Shown here in pieces: positions 48,453 to 57,114 of a stretch of 64,000 nucleotides of DNA. The translations under genes were made by a program, and so were the position numbers. Location of the stretch: assembly GCF_009690905.1 (NCBI RefSeq), contig NZ_VOSW01000007.1, positions 1 to 64,000 of the forward strand, read 5' to 3'. The notes below the pieces were generated by a model. The model was not told where the DNA came from, did no database searches, and saw only the letters and a list, made by a program, of their open reading frames with translations. Each line of letters starts with the position of its first letter. The first letter of the stretch is position 1. Source of the DNA: Paraburkholderia madseniana (GTDB taxonomy: Bacteria; Pseudomonadota; Gammaproteobacteria; Burkholderiales; Burkholderiaceae).

Positions 48453-49352
48453 ATGGACCTGACTCTGCTACGGGCGTTCGTCACCGTCGCACGCGAGGGC
48501 AACCTCACGCGTGCCGCGGTGCAGCTTCACCTGACCCAACCTGCCGTCAGCCTGCAAATCAAGCATTTGCAGGAGACGCTCGGCGTGACACTGTTCACGC
48601 GGACCTCGCACGGGCTTTCGCTGACACGCGACGGTCAGGCCCTGTTGCCCCACGCCGAACGCGCGCTGGGCGCCGCGAGCGACGTGCAGCGTGCGGCGGC
48701 GTCGCTGCGCCACGAAGTGCGCGGCCGTTTGCGGATCGGCACGATTCTCGACCCGGCGTTTCTGCGCCTCGGCGGCTTTCTCAAGCAACTGGTGGAAACC
48801 TGGCCGCGCATCGAGACGGCCTTACGCCACGGGATGTCGGGGTGGGTGCTCGAACAGGTTCGTGCGGGTGAACTGGATGTGGGTTACTACATAGGCCTTC
48901 CAGCCGATGACGATGCCCGCGACGGCGCCACCTTTCATGCCGTCACGCTCACGCACTTCCAGTACCGCGTGCTGGCGCCGGCAGGATGGAAAGATCGCGT
49001 GAAGGGCGCGCGCGACTGGCGTTCGCTCGCCGCACTGCCGTGGATCTGGACGCCGCCCGCGTCCGCCCACAATAGGTTGCTGTCGCGCTGCTTTGGTGAG
49101 GCCGGCGTCAAACCGGTTAAGGTGGCAGAAGTGGATCAGGAGCCGTCGATGCTCGATCTGGTCAAGTCAGGTGTCGGTCTGACGCTCGCGCGCGATGCCA
49201 CCGCGATCGCCGAAGCGCATGCCCACGCGTTGACCATCGTCGAAGGCGTCACCGTGCCGACCCAGCTCAGCTTCATTACGCTCGCCGAGCGGAAGGACGA
49301 ACCGGCAATTGCAGCGGCGTTGAAGCTGATCGAGCAGCAATGGGCGACTTGA
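48453..49352 (+). CDS. LysR-family transcriptional regulator, divergent from mmsA
   Basis: 299 residues. An N-terminal winged helix (MDLTLLRAFVTVAREGNLT, with AVSLQIKHLQETLGVTLF as recognition region) is followed by a periplasmic-binding-like effector domain (about 90-295). The 133-base gap to mmsA is the expected shared promoter region. Control of mmsA is an inference from position. CAGGA lies close ahead of ATG 48453. Confidence 0.93.
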   Translation: MDLTLLRAFVTVAREGNLTRAAVQLHLTQPAVSLQIKHLQETLGVTLFTRTSHGLSLTRDGQALLPHAERALGAASDVQRAAASLRHEVRGRLRIGTILDPAFLRLGGFLKQLVETWPRIETALRHGMSGWVLEQVRAGELDVGYYIGLPADDDARDGATFHAVTLTHFQYRVLAPAGWKDRVKGARDWRSLAALPWIWTPPASAHNRLLSRCFGEAGVKPVKVAEVDQEPSMLDLVKSGVGLTLARDATAIAEAHAHALTIVEGVTVPTQLSFITLAERKDEPAIAAALKLIEQQWAT

Positions 49353-49726
49353 AGATTGCATGAAGGTCGGCATGGAACCATGCCTGAGGGCACCACAACC
49401 GCAAGGGCGATATGAGCTGTTCTCATGACAGCCATGCACCATGCGACCGATCGTCATCTCGTCGCGTTTCCTCGCAGACCGCTTTCGGCTGGTGGCGCAA
49501 GCGGAGCACCCTCGCTGGCGGTCCATCGAGGTTCGCCTCGAAGCCCACATTTTCTGGCCCCGTCATCTGAAACCACACCGTCACGCACTTTTTGTTAGAT
49601 TGAGGGTTCGCGCTCACGCGCCGGCCCCGCATCGTTTCTGTTCCGTCTGACTTCGTCCTTCCCGGCAGCTTCGCCCCGGCAACACCGGAAGCTGCCGACC
49701 ACGCCATCCTTCGACAGGAGCCTGAC
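49353..49726. other. Gap after the LysR gene, nothing recognised
   Basis: About 370 bases. A short inverted repeat GGCATGG-AA-CCATGCC (about 49369-49384) lies just after the LysR stop but has no T-run. No gene is supported. Confidence 0.5.
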
Positions 49727-50263
49727 ATGGCACGCAACATTGAAATCAAAGCCCGCGCCCAGCATTTCGAACAACTGCGCGAACGCGCCGCGAAGCTTGC
49801 GCCGGACGCGCCGCTGATCTTCCGCCAGCAGGACTTTTTCTACGACGTGCCGCGTGGCCGCCTGAAGCTGCGCCAGTTCGACGACGGCACGCCGGCCGAA
49901 CTGATCTTCTACCAGCGCGACGACCGCGACGGTCCGAAGGCGTCGTATTACACGCGCAGCCCGGTGACCAACCCTGAAGCGATGCACGCGCTGCTCGCCA
50001 CGGCGCTAACCACGCGTGGCATCGTCACGAAGGAACGTCACGTTTATCTGACTGGACGTACGCGGATCCATCTGGACCGGGTCGATGGCCTCGGCGACTT
50101 CGTCGAACTCGAAGTGCTGCTGGCTCAGGACGACGACGAAGAAGGCGGCCACGCCGAAGCACATGCGATGTTCCAGACCCTCGGCGTACCGGAATCGGAT
50201 CTGGTGGCCGTGGCCTATGTGGATTTGTTGAGCCCGGACACCAACCCGAAGCAGGCTGCGTAA
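49727..50263 (+). CDS. CYTH-domain protein (class IV adenylate cyclase / CyaB-like)
   Basis: 178 residues. The N-terminal NIEIKAR is the CYTH signature, followed by the RLKLRQ strand and a late acidic strand FVELEVLL, all lining a metal-triphosphate tunnel. Members act as triphosphatases or adenylate cyclases. The shorter CyaB-like group here probably hydrolyses or cyclises a phosphate substrate, but the activity cannot be told. AGGAG lies ahead of ATG 49727. Confidence 0.88.
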   Translation: MARNIEIKARAQHFEQLRERAAKLAPDAPLIFRQQDFFYDVPRGRLKLRQFDDGTPAELIFYQRDDRDGPKASYYTRSPVTNPEAMHALLATALTTRGIVTKERHVYLTGRTRIHLDRVDGLGDFVELEVLLAQDDDEEGGHAEAHAMFQTLGVPESDLVAVAYVDLLSPDTNPKQAA

Positions 50264-50277
50264 AACTTAAGCATCAC

Positions 50278-50312
50278 GGGCCGCGGCGACGTCAATCATG
50301 GAACCGCGGCCC
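50278..50312. terminator. Candidate bidirectional hairpin between convergent genes
   Basis: GGGCCGCGG and CCGCGGCCC form a 9-bp stem with a 17-base loop, between the CYTH gene and the convergent Lrp gene. No T-run is seen, so the role as terminator is uncertain. Confidence 0.35.
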
Positions 50313-50352
50313 CGAAGACCCCAAACACCAGAAAGTCCGGGAAGCCCCTGCA

Positions 50353-50844
50353 TCAAGCGGCTGCCGCCCCCGGCGACAGATGACCGAGCGGCAACGGCCC
50401 ATTGCGCTTGAACGTGGTCAACACGATATTGGAGCGCACACTGTCGACGCCCGGCACACGCATCAACTTCTTCATCACGAACGTCGAGAGATAATTCAGA
50501 TCGGGCGCGACAATGCGCAGCAGATAATCGGCGTCGCCGACCACCGCGTGACATTCCAGTACTTCCGGCAGCACCTCGATCTGTTGCTGGAATTGCTCGA
50601 TGATCGAGTCGCCGTGATGCTTCAACTTCAGACTCGTAAACGCCGTCACGCCGAGCCCGAGTTTTTCCGGGCGCAGCACGACGCGATAACCGTCCACCAC
50701 ACCCACCTGCTCCAGGCGCTGCAAGCGCCGCCCAATCTGCGACGGTGACAGCGGCACCTGCTCAGCCAATTGCTGATGGGTCGCCCGGCCGAAGCGCTGA
50801 AGCACGTCCAGCAGCGCGAGATCGAAGTGATCGAGTTCTAACAT
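50353..50844 (-). CDS. Lrp/AsnC-family regulator, divergent from phhA
   Basis: 163 residues from ATG 50844. An N-terminal HTH (LSPSQIGRRLQRLEQVGVVD) is followed by a RAM ligand-binding domain with GDADYLLRIVAPDL. It stands back-to-back with phhA across 150 bases, which suggests that it senses phenylalanine or tyrosine and controls phhA-phhB. The frame extends to 50898, but the added residues do not belong to the family. Confidence 0.9.
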   Translation of the reverse strand: MLELDHFDLALLDVLQRFGRATHQQLAEQVPLSPSQIGRRLQRLEQVGVVDGYRVVLRPEKLGLGVTAFTSLKLKHHGDSIIEQFQQQIEVLPEVLECHAVVGDADYLLRIVAPDLNYLSTFVMKKLMRVPGVDSVRSNIVLTTFKRNGPLPLGHLSPGAAAA

Positions 50845-50992
50845 GATTGATATCCGCATTGAATCGGCAATTAATGCACGATTATTGCATATTGACACGC
50901 CATAACGCCATCATTGCGCCCTTTCCGCACGCCTACCGCTCTACACTTGCATCACCGTTTCAACCCGCAGACACCGTAGAGCGCGCAGCATC

Positions 50993-51883
50993 ATGTCCAC
51001 CGCCAACACCGCCAAACTCAAAGAGCAATTCGACGCCGGCCTCGAAACCCACGCCGACTTCACCATCGACCAGCCGACCGAACGATACGGCTCAGTCGAC
51101 CACGCTGTATGGCAGCAGCTTTATGCACGCCAGACTGCGTTGCTCAAGGGCCGTGTGTGCGATGAGTTTCTGGCAGGCGTCGACTGTATCGGCATGCCGC
51201 ACGACCGCGTGCCCTCGTTCGACGAAATCAACGCCAAGCTGACGCCCGCGACGGGCTGGCAAATCGTTGCCGTGCCCGGACTCGTGCCCGACCAGGTGTT
51301 CTTCGAGCATCTGGCGAACCGCCGTTTTCCCGTGACATGGTGGATGCGCCGCCCCGACCAACTCGATTATCTGCAGGAACCGGACTGTTTTCACGATCTG
51401 TTCGGCCACGTACCGCTGCTGATCAATCCGGTGTTCGCGGACTACATGCACGCGTACGGCCGCGCGGCGCTTGCCGCCAATGATACCGGCGCCCTGCCGC
51501 TGCTCGCCCGGCTCTATTGGTACACCGTCGAGTTCGGCCTGATCCGCGACGCGGCGAGTCCGAACGGCGTGAAGATCTACGGCGCGGGCATCGTGTCGAG
51601 CAAAGGCGAGACGCTCTACAGCCAGCAAAGCGCGGCGCCGAACCGGCTCGACTTCGACCTCGAACGCGTGATGCGCACGCGCTACCGCATCGACACCTTC
51701 CAGAAAACCTACTTCGTGATCGACGACTTCGCGCAGTTGTTCAGCGTCGCGCAAACCGACTTCGCGCCATTGCTGGCCAGTCTCGCCGCGCAGCCGGCTT
51801 TCGCGGCAGGCGACGTGCTCGAACAAGATCGCGTGATGACGCGCGGCTCGCGGGAAGGCTGGCAAGCCGACGGCGATATCTGA
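50993..51883 (+). CDS. phhA: Phenylalanine-4-hydroxylase
   Basis: 296 residues, the size of bacterial enzymes without the eukaryotic regulatory domain. The iron ligands are the two His in EPDCFHDLFGHVPLL and the Glu in YWYTVEFGL. A pterin/Phe-binding segment precedes them. It converts L-phenylalanine to L-tyrosine with tetrahydropterin and O2. phhB downstream recycles the pterin. The ribosome site ahead of ATG 50993 is weak. Confidence 0.97.
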   Translation: MSTANTAKLKEQFDAGLETHADFTIDQPTERYGSVDHAVWQQLYARQTALLKGRVCDEFLAGVDCIGMPHDRVPSFDEINAKLTPATGWQIVAVPGLVPDQVFFEHLANRRFPVTWWMRRPDQLDYLQEPDCFHDLFGHVPLLINPVFADYMHAYGRAALAANDTGALPLLARLYWYTVEFGLIRDAASPNGVKIYGAGIVSSKGETLYSQQSAAPNRLDFDLERVMRTRYRIDTFQKTYFVIDDFAQLFSVAQTDFAPLLASLAAQPAFAAGDVLEQDRVMTRGSREGWQADGDI

Positions 51884-51986
51884 CAACACAGCCTGAGCGG
51901 GCCGACAGCAGGTTAATTGCATCCGTGAAAAAATAGCGGAGGCGCACGCCTGCCGGCGCGCCTGTTCAGATCAACGAGGTAGCACC

Positions 51987-52277
51987 ATGATTAACAAACT
52001 GACTTCCGAAGAACGCGCCACTCAGGTCGCCGAACTGCACGGCTGGCAAGCCGTGGCGGGGCGCGACGCGATCCAGCGCCACTTCAAGTTCGCCGACTTC
52101 AACGAAGCATTCGGCTTCATGACGCGCGTGGCGATCAAGGCGCAGGAAATGGATCACCATCCGGAATGGTTCAACGTGTACAACAAGGTGGAGATCACCC
52201 TGTCGACGCACGAGGCTAATGGCTTGACCGAGCGGGACATCAAATTGGCCCGATTTATCGACAGTATTACTGCGTAA
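51987..52277 (+). CDS. phhB: Pterin-4a-carbinolamine dehydratase
   Basis: 96 residues. The signature [19 protein letters not shown] contains the catalytic His residues of the PCD/DCoH family. It dehydrates the 4a-hydroxytetrahydropterin made by PhhA. It follows phhA by 104 bases in the same direction. GAGGT ahead of ATG 51987 supports the start. Confidence 0.97.
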   Translation: MINKLTSEERATQVAELHGWQAVAGRDAIQRHFKFADFNEAFGFMTRVAIKAQEMDHHPEWFNVYNKVEITLSTHEANGLTERDIKLARFIDSITA

Positions 52278-52371
52278 TACAAGCGATCAGGTGCCTTGAC
52301 GCACGCTGGATCGAACGATTCGACGGTAATGAAAGGGCATTGCAGGCAATCTGGCGCCCAAACCTTCAGTT

Positions 52372-52596
52372 CTACAGGCTATTATTAAGGCGCACGTAAG
52401 AATCCCACGCTTGCCTCGCAAAGCCGTCTAAACGATCCGGTGATAGCGTCTGCTGACGCTGTACAATCATCAGCGCATACGGCTTGGAGAGCGCGCTTGC
52501 CTCCTTGCACAGAACGAGTTCGTCGCCGCTCGAAGGTGAGCGGGCGCGCCAGAAGTTGATCGCGGCTTCCAGTTCGTGGATCGTTATCTCGGACAT
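52372..52596 (-). CDS. DUF3717-domain protein
   Basis: 74 residues from ATG 52596. SEITIHELEAAINFWRARSP is the start of the DUF3717 domain common in betaproteobacteria, and the rest (QRQQTLSPDRLDGFARQAWD) completes it. Function unknown. The frame is open to 52809 but overlaps the response regulator, and the upstream part has no family support. It is convergent with phhB. Confidence 0.8.
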   Translation of the reverse strand: MSEITIHELEAAINFWRARSPSSGDELVLCKEASALSKPYALMIVQRQQTLSPDRLDGFARQAWDSYVRLNNSL

Positions 52597-52769
52597 GACT
52601 TCGTGGTCGCTCAGTGGCTGCTTGATGGCTACTTCATGGCTGCTCGACAGCTGTTTCGTGGCCGCCTGGTGCCAGTTCGGCACGGCCACGCGGCACACTG
52701 CCTGTGCAGCAGGCGCTCCGGCGAACCGCTTGCCCAAACGCCTAAAACCATTGTACTTGAGCGAAATCC

Positions 52770-53456
52770 ATGCGACTCCTTCTGATCGAAGATGACCGCC
52801 CCATCGCACGCGGCATCCAAAGTAGTCTCGAACAAGCCGGCTTCACCGTCGACATGGTCCATGACGGCATTTTCGCCGAACAGGCCCTCACCCAAAACCG
52901 CCACGAGCTGGTGATTCTCGATCTGGGCCTGCCCGGTATCGACGGCATGACGCTGCTCGCGCGCTTTCGTCAGAGCAATCGTCACACGCCGGTGATTATC
53001 CTCACCGCGCGCGACGAGTTGAACGACCGCGTGCAAGGCCTGAATTCCGGCGCGGACGACTACATGCTAAAGCCGTTCGAACCCACCGAACTCGAAGCGC
53101 GCATCCGCGCCGTGATGCGCCGCAGCGGTCCGCATGGCGACATGCCGCGCCCGGAAGTGTCGTTGGGCGGTGTGCGTCTGTCGGGCGTCGATCGCCGCAT
53201 TTTTAACGACGACAAGCCGCTCGAGCTGTCGCCGCGCGAATTCGCGGTGCTCGAAATGCTGCTGCTGCGCCACGGCCGCGTGGTCAGCAAGGCTCAGTTG
53301 CAAGACCATCTGACGCACTTCGGCGGCGATCTCGGCGATACCGCGATCGAAGTTTATGTGCACCGGGTGCGTAAAAAGCTCGAAAACTGCCGTGTCGAAA
53401 TCGTCACGGTGCGTGGCTTCGGTTACCTGTTGCAGGAAATCCGTCAGGCCGCATAA
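52770..53456 (+). CDS. Two-component response regulator, OmpR/PhoB family
   Basis: 228 residues. The receiver domain has acidic pocket EDD (residues 7-9), the phospho-acceptor Asp in LVILDLGLPGIDGM (about 51), and the conserved Lys in YMLKPFEPTELEAR. The C-terminal winged helix contains HRVRKKLENCRVEIVTVRGFGY. The sequence resembles the TctD/QseB group, which control transport of organic acids or envelope functions. The partner kinase follows, separated by three hairpins. Confidence 0.95.
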   Translation: MRLLLIEDDRPIARGIQSSLEQAGFTVDMVHDGIFAEQALTQNRHELVILDLGLPGIDGMTLLARFRQSNRHTPVIILTARDELNDRVQGLNSGADDYMLKPFEPTELEARIRAVMRRSGPHGDMPRPEVSLGGVRLSGVDRRIFNDDKPLELSPREFAVLEMLLLRHGRVVSKAQLQDHLTHFGGDLGDTAIEVYVHRVRKKLENCRVEIVTVRGFGYLLQEIRQAA

Positions 53457-53465
53457 TCGTTGCAA

Positions 53466-53549
53466 GGGCCGCAATCCGAATTGCGGCCCGACAGCGCCGG
53501 GCCGGCGCCGCGCACTCAGTGCGCAATTCGCCGGCTTCCGGCGAATTTT
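53466..53549 (+). terminator. Three consecutive hairpins between regulator and kinase genes
   Basis: Hairpin 1: GGGCCGCAAT with ATTGCGGCCC (53466-53489). Hairpin 2: GCGCCGG with CCGGCGC (53494-53508). Hairpin 3: AATTCGCCGG with CCGGCGAATT followed by TT (53525-53549). All lie in 83 bases between the two genes. They probably lower kinase expression relative to the regulator. Confidence 0.7.
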
Positions 53550-53599
53550 CACGGTGCCACGGTGCTTTAAGCCGTTGCTCCTTTCCCGCGCGTTCGATC

Positions 53600-55102
53600 A
53601 TGCCCCAGCCGGCCGCCAATAGTCTGCGCCGCACGCTGCTGCGGCGCCTCGCTGCTCCCCTTTCGCTGCTCGCATTGATGAGCGGCCTGATCGCTTACTG
53701 GCTGGCGTGGCAATACACGCAGCACGTGGTCGACCGCTCGCTCGCCGATCTCGCCACCGCGATCTCCAAACAGATCCAGATTGCCGGCCCTGATGCCAAG
53801 GTGACGGTGCCGCCGCTCGCGCAGGCCATGTTCTCCGATCCGGTCGAACAACTCGTTTATCGGATCAGCAACGGCGAAACCGAGATCGCCGGCGACCATA
53901 ATCTTCCGCTGCAAGGCACCAGCGTACGGCGCATGCACTATGCGTACGTCTTCGAAACGCAACACGAAGGCGTGACGGTGCGCGTGGCCCAGGTACGCGT
54001 CGACCAGCCGACCGGCAATCCGATCGTCGTCGAAGTGGGCCAACCGGTGCATCACCGTTTTCGCATCGCCGCCGAGTTTCTGGTCGCGATCATGATGCCG
54101 CTACTGTTGCTGCTGCTGGCGGGCTGGGTGATCGTGTGGCGGGTCGTCAATCAGCAGCTCAATCCGCTCACCGATCTCGCGGACTCGCTGAACCGGCAGA
54201 CCCACACGTCGCTCGAACCCGTGGACGAGACCTATGTGCCGGTTGAGATCCGGCCGCTTACCGGCGCGTTGAATGCGCTGCTCGATCGTCTGAAAACCGC
54301 CCTCGACGGCCAGCGCAAATTTATCGCCGACGCCGCGCATCAGTTGCGCACGCCGCTCACCGCCGTCAAGCTGCACGCGGAGCAGGCCGCGGTCGCGCGT
54401 GACCCGCAGCAAACGCTCGCCGCGGTCCGTGAACTGCGCGCGGCGGCTGACCGCGCCGTGCGGCTGTCGAATCAGTTGCTTTCACTGGCCCGCGCGGAGC
54501 CGGGCGAACAGGCGGCACGTTTCGTCAACGTGGACATGGCCGCACTCGCTTTCGATACGGGTGCGGAATGGGTGCCGCGTGCGTTGACTTTTCACGTCGA
54601 CCTCGGCTTCCAGCGCCTCGACGATCCGGGCAACGATCATCCGCTGATGGCGCGCGGCAATCCCGTGCTGCTGCACGAAGTGATCGCCAATCTGCTCGAT
54701 AACGCGCTCAAGTACGTGCCGCCTTCACGCTTCGATGGCGGTCGCATCACCGTGACGGTGTCGCAAACCGTGATCGACGATCTGCGCATGGCCGAGATCG
54801 TCGTCGAAGACAACGGGCCGGGCGTGCCGCTCACGCAGCAAGCCGACCTGTTCAAACGGTTCTTCCGCGGCGACGGTCAGAGCGACGCCGGTGTGGATAG
54901 CGGCGCCGGTCTCGGTCTCGCAATCGTTCACGACATCATGGTGCTGCATCACGGCAGCGTGCATTACGAAGATGCGCCGGAAGGCGGTGCGCGCTTTATT
55001 GTGCGTATTCCGCTGATACCGATCAGCGTTCAGCACGGCGTCGATCCCGAAGTGCGGCGTCCGGCAAAAAAATCGGCGCACTCGGCGCCGATCGATATGT
55101 GA
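53600..55102 (+). CDS. Two-component sensor histidine kinase (TctE/2CSK type)
   Basis: 500 residues. Two N-terminal membrane helices (about 16-36 and 160-185) flank a periplasmic 2CSK_N sensor region. A HAMP-like linker, the H-box AAHQLRTPLTAVKLHAEQ (phospho-His in AAHQLRTP), the N-box LLDNALKYVPPS, and G-boxes DNGPGVPL and GAGLGLAIVHDI follow. The start at ATG 53600 avoids running through the third hairpin, which an upstream GTG frame (53519) would require. The signal is not known; TctE relatives sense tricarboxylates. Confidence 0.93.
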   Translation: MPQPAANSLRRTLLRRLAAPLSLLALMSGLIAYWLAWQYTQHVVDRSLADLATAISKQIQIAGPDAKVTVPPLAQAMFSDPVEQLVYRISNGETEIAGDHNLPLQGTSVRRMHYAYVFETQHEGVTVRVAQVRVDQPTGNPIVVEVGQPVHHRFRIAAEFLVAIMMPLLLLLLAGWVIVWRVVNQQLNPLTDLADSLNRQTHTSLEPVDETYVPVEIRPLTGALNALLDRLKTALDGQRKFIADAAHQLRTPLTAVKLHAEQAAVARDPQQTLAAVRELRAAADRAVRLSNQLLSLARAEPGEQAARFVNVDMAALAFDTGAEWVPRALTFHVDLGFQRLDDPGNDHPLMARGNPVLLHEVIANLLDNALKYVPPSRFDGGRITVTVSQTVIDDLRMAEIVVEDNGPGVPLTQQADLFKRFFRGDGQSDAGVDSGAGLGLAIVHDIMVLHHGSVHYEDAPEGGARFIVRIPLIPISVQHGVDPEVRRPAKKSAHSAPIDM

Positions 55103-55129
55103 CTCTGCAGTGCGTCAATGTACTGCCAC

Positions 55130-55169
55130 GGGTTGCCTTGAGTTCACTTACGTTCAACTCAGGCAGCCC
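55130..55169. terminator. Bidirectional hairpin between kinase and SET-domain genes
   Basis: The arm GGGTTGCCTTGAGTT and the arm AACTCAGGCAGCCC pair with one bulge and one G-T pair. It lies between the convergent kinase and SET genes. A clear T-run is missing. Confidence 0.5.
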
Positions 55170-55174
55170 GCGTT

Positions 55175-55708
55175 TCATTTCTTCTTCGCTTTTTTCGCGG
55201 ACGTCTTCGCCTTCTTCACCGTCTTGACCGTTTTGTCGGACCTGGAAGCGCCCTTCTCTTTCTCCGCCGGCGCCAGCATCGTGCCGCGGCACTTGCGCGC
55301 CCCGCAGCGGCATTCGTATTCCTTCTTGAGCTTCTTGGTCTGGCGCGCGTCGATGACGAGGCCGTAGTCGTAAAAGACTTCCTCACCCTCGGCGATGTCG
55401 CGCAGCGCGTGCACGTACACGTGACCGTCGATCTCTTCGGCTTCACAGTTCGGCGCGCACGAATGGTTGATCCAGCGCGCGCTGTTGCCGTCCACTTTGC
55501 CGTCGATCACCTTGCCGCTGTCGAGCGCGAAATAGAACGTGTGATTCGGTTCGTCCGGATTGTGCGGATGACGGCGCAACGCTTCTTTCCAGGAGATCCG
55601 CTCACCCTTGTATTCGATCAGCCGTTCGCCGGCCGCAATCGGCTCGATGGCAAACACGCCTTTGCCGTGCACACCCGAACGGCGCACGGCGATCCTGCGT
55701 GAACTCAT
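55175..55708 (-). CDS. SET-domain lysine methyltransferase-like protein with a Lys-rich tail
   Basis: 177 residues. SET motifs present: the N-terminal GVHGKGVFAIEPIAAG strand, ARWINHSCAPNCEAEE (NHSCxPN motif), the tyrosine-bearing EEVFYDYG, and a post-SET Cys cluster CRCGARKCRG. These build the SAM-binding and lysine channel of protein lysine methyltransferases. The last 30 residues (after LAPAEKEKGASRSDKTVK) are Lys/Ala/Thr-rich, like a histone-H1-type tail, and could bind nucleic acid. The substrate is unknown; ribosomal or nucleoid proteins are possible. AAGGA lies ahead of ATG 55708. Confidence 0.92.
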   Translation of the reverse strand: MSSRRIAVRRSGVHGKGVFAIEPIAAGERLIEYKGERISWKEALRRHPHNPDEPNHTFYFALDSGKVIDGKVDGNSARWINHSCAPNCEAEEIDGHVYVHALRDIAEGEEVFYDYGLVIDARQTKKLKKEYECRCGARKCRGTMLAPAEKEKGASRSDKTVKTVKKAKTSAKKAKKK

Positions 55709-55803
55709 TGAATGAATCCTTGTGAAGAACTAGGGGTGAAGATCCGGCAGCCGTCAGAAATGCACGCGTCTAACGCGCTGCTTTTTCCGACGCGGATAGC
55801 AAA

Positions 55804-55826
55804 CGCGGCGCCTTGCGAGCGCCGCG
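55804..55826 (-). terminator. GC-rich hairpin after the OYE gene
   Basis: CGCGGCGC and GCGCCGCG form a perfect 8-bp stem around a seven-base loop, followed on the minus strand by TTTGC. It lies about 100 bases after the stop of the OYE-type gene. The rest of the 55709-55928 gap shows no gene. Confidence 0.4.
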
Positions 55827-55928
55827 TCGACCTGCGACGCTCATGCGCCACATCCGGCATCCTACACGCTCAAGACGGCTTCGTTCAACCGTCAATAAGA
55901 CGTGCGCGCGCAAGGCGCGTTGGCAGCT

Positions 55929-57041
55929 TCACCGTTGTCCAAACGAAATCTCGCCGAACAGGGCTTTTTGGTCGCGCGGTTGCGAACGCCAGTACTGCGG
56001 CGGCGCTTCGACCGTCGCGCCGAGTTGCGCGGCGGCATGCCACGGCCAACGCGGGTTGTAGAGCAACGCGCGGGCCATTGCGATCAGATCGGCATCGCCT
56101 TCTTCGATGAGTTGCTCGGCATGCAGCGGATCGGTAATCAGGCCCACGCCGATGGTTGTCAGGCCGGTTGCCCGTTTGACGGCCCTCGCGAAAGGAATCT
56201 GATAGCCCGGCTCAAGTGGAATCTTCTGCAATGGCGAAACACCGCCGGACGACACGTCGATCCAGTCGCAGCCGCGCTTTTTCAATTCCTGCGCGAACGC
56301 GATCGTGTCCTCGAGCGCCCAGCCGCCTTCGACCCAGTCAGTCGCCGAGACGCGCACGCCAACCGGTTTGTCGGCGGGAAACGCGGCGCGCACGATGTCA
56401 AAAATTTCGAGCGGAAAGCGCATACGGTTTTCGAGCGAACCGCCGTAATCGTCGCTGCGCTGATTGGCGATCGGCGACAGAAACTGGTGCAGCAGATAGC
56501 CATGTGCCGCGTGCACTTCCAGGGCGTCGATGCCGAGACGCGCGGCGCGCCGCGCGGAGGCCGCGAACGCTTCGCGAATCCGGTTCAGTGCGGGCGTGTC
56601 GAGAGCAAGCGGCGGCTCTTCACCCGCCTTGTGCGGCAACGCCGACGGCGCATGTGGCAGCCAGCCACCTTGCGACACCGGAATCAGTTGCCCGCCTTCC
56701 CAGGGCACATGGCTCGACGCCTTGCGCCCTGCATGCGACAACTGCATGGCGACGCGAATCGGCGAATGCTTGCGGATCGCGGCCAGAACCGGCTTCAGGG
56801 CGGCTTCGGTAGCGTCGTCCCACAGCCCGAGATCGCCCGGCGTGATGCGGCCATCCGGTTCGACGGAGGTCGCCTCGATGCACACCATGCTGGCGCCGGA
56901 TAACGCGAGACTGCCGAGATGGATCATGTGCCATGCCGTCGCCTCGCCACGTTCGGCGGAATACTGGCACATCGGGGAGACAACGATACGATTGGGAAGC
57001 GTCACGCTACGCAGCGTGAGCGGGGAAAAAAGCGCGCTCAT
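55929..57041 (-). CDS. namA: NADPH dehydrogenase / old yellow enzyme, YqjM (NamA) class
   Basis: 370 residues. FMN- and substrate-site residues of the YqjM class are present: the Cys in VSPMCQYSAERGEATAW, the paired His in DALEVHAAHGYLLHQFL, and the DDYGGSLENRMRF loop. The C-terminal RPRW-type segment is NPRWPWHAAAQL. It reduces activated alkenes and quinones with NADPH. It stands alone between the SET gene and the amidotransferase gene and its natural substrate is unknown. The ribosome site is weak. Confidence 0.92.
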   Translation of the reverse strand: MSALFSPLTLRSVTLPNRIVVSPMCQYSAERGEATAWHMIHLGSLALSGASMVCIEATSVEPDGRITPGDLGLWDDATEAALKPVLAAIRKHSPIRVAMQLSHAGRKASSHVPWEGGQLIPVSQGGWLPHAPSALPHKAGEEPPLALDTPALNRIREAFAASARRAARLGIDALEVHAAHGYLLHQFLSPIANQRSDDYGGSLENRMRFPLEIFDIVRAAFPADKPVGVRVSATDWVEGGWALEDTIAFAQELKKRGCDWIDVSSGGVSPLQKIPLEPGYQIPFARAVKRATGLTTIGVGLITDPLHAEQLIEEGDADLIAMARALLYNPRWPWHAAAQLGATVEAPPQYWRSQPRDQKALFGEISFGQR

Positions 57042-57114
57042 GGATTACGCCCAGTAGAAACCCGAGAGCGATCGAGCATAGCACCGCGGATGATTGTCTG
57101 CAGGCACGCGCAGA

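Noticed and set aside
49441-49650. 69-codon plus-strand frame between LysR and CYTH genes
   Set aside because: No ribosome site, low-complexity Arg/His composition.
53519-53599. GTG extension of the sensor kinase
   Set aside because: It would place the third hairpin inside the coding region and adds residues not seen in the family.
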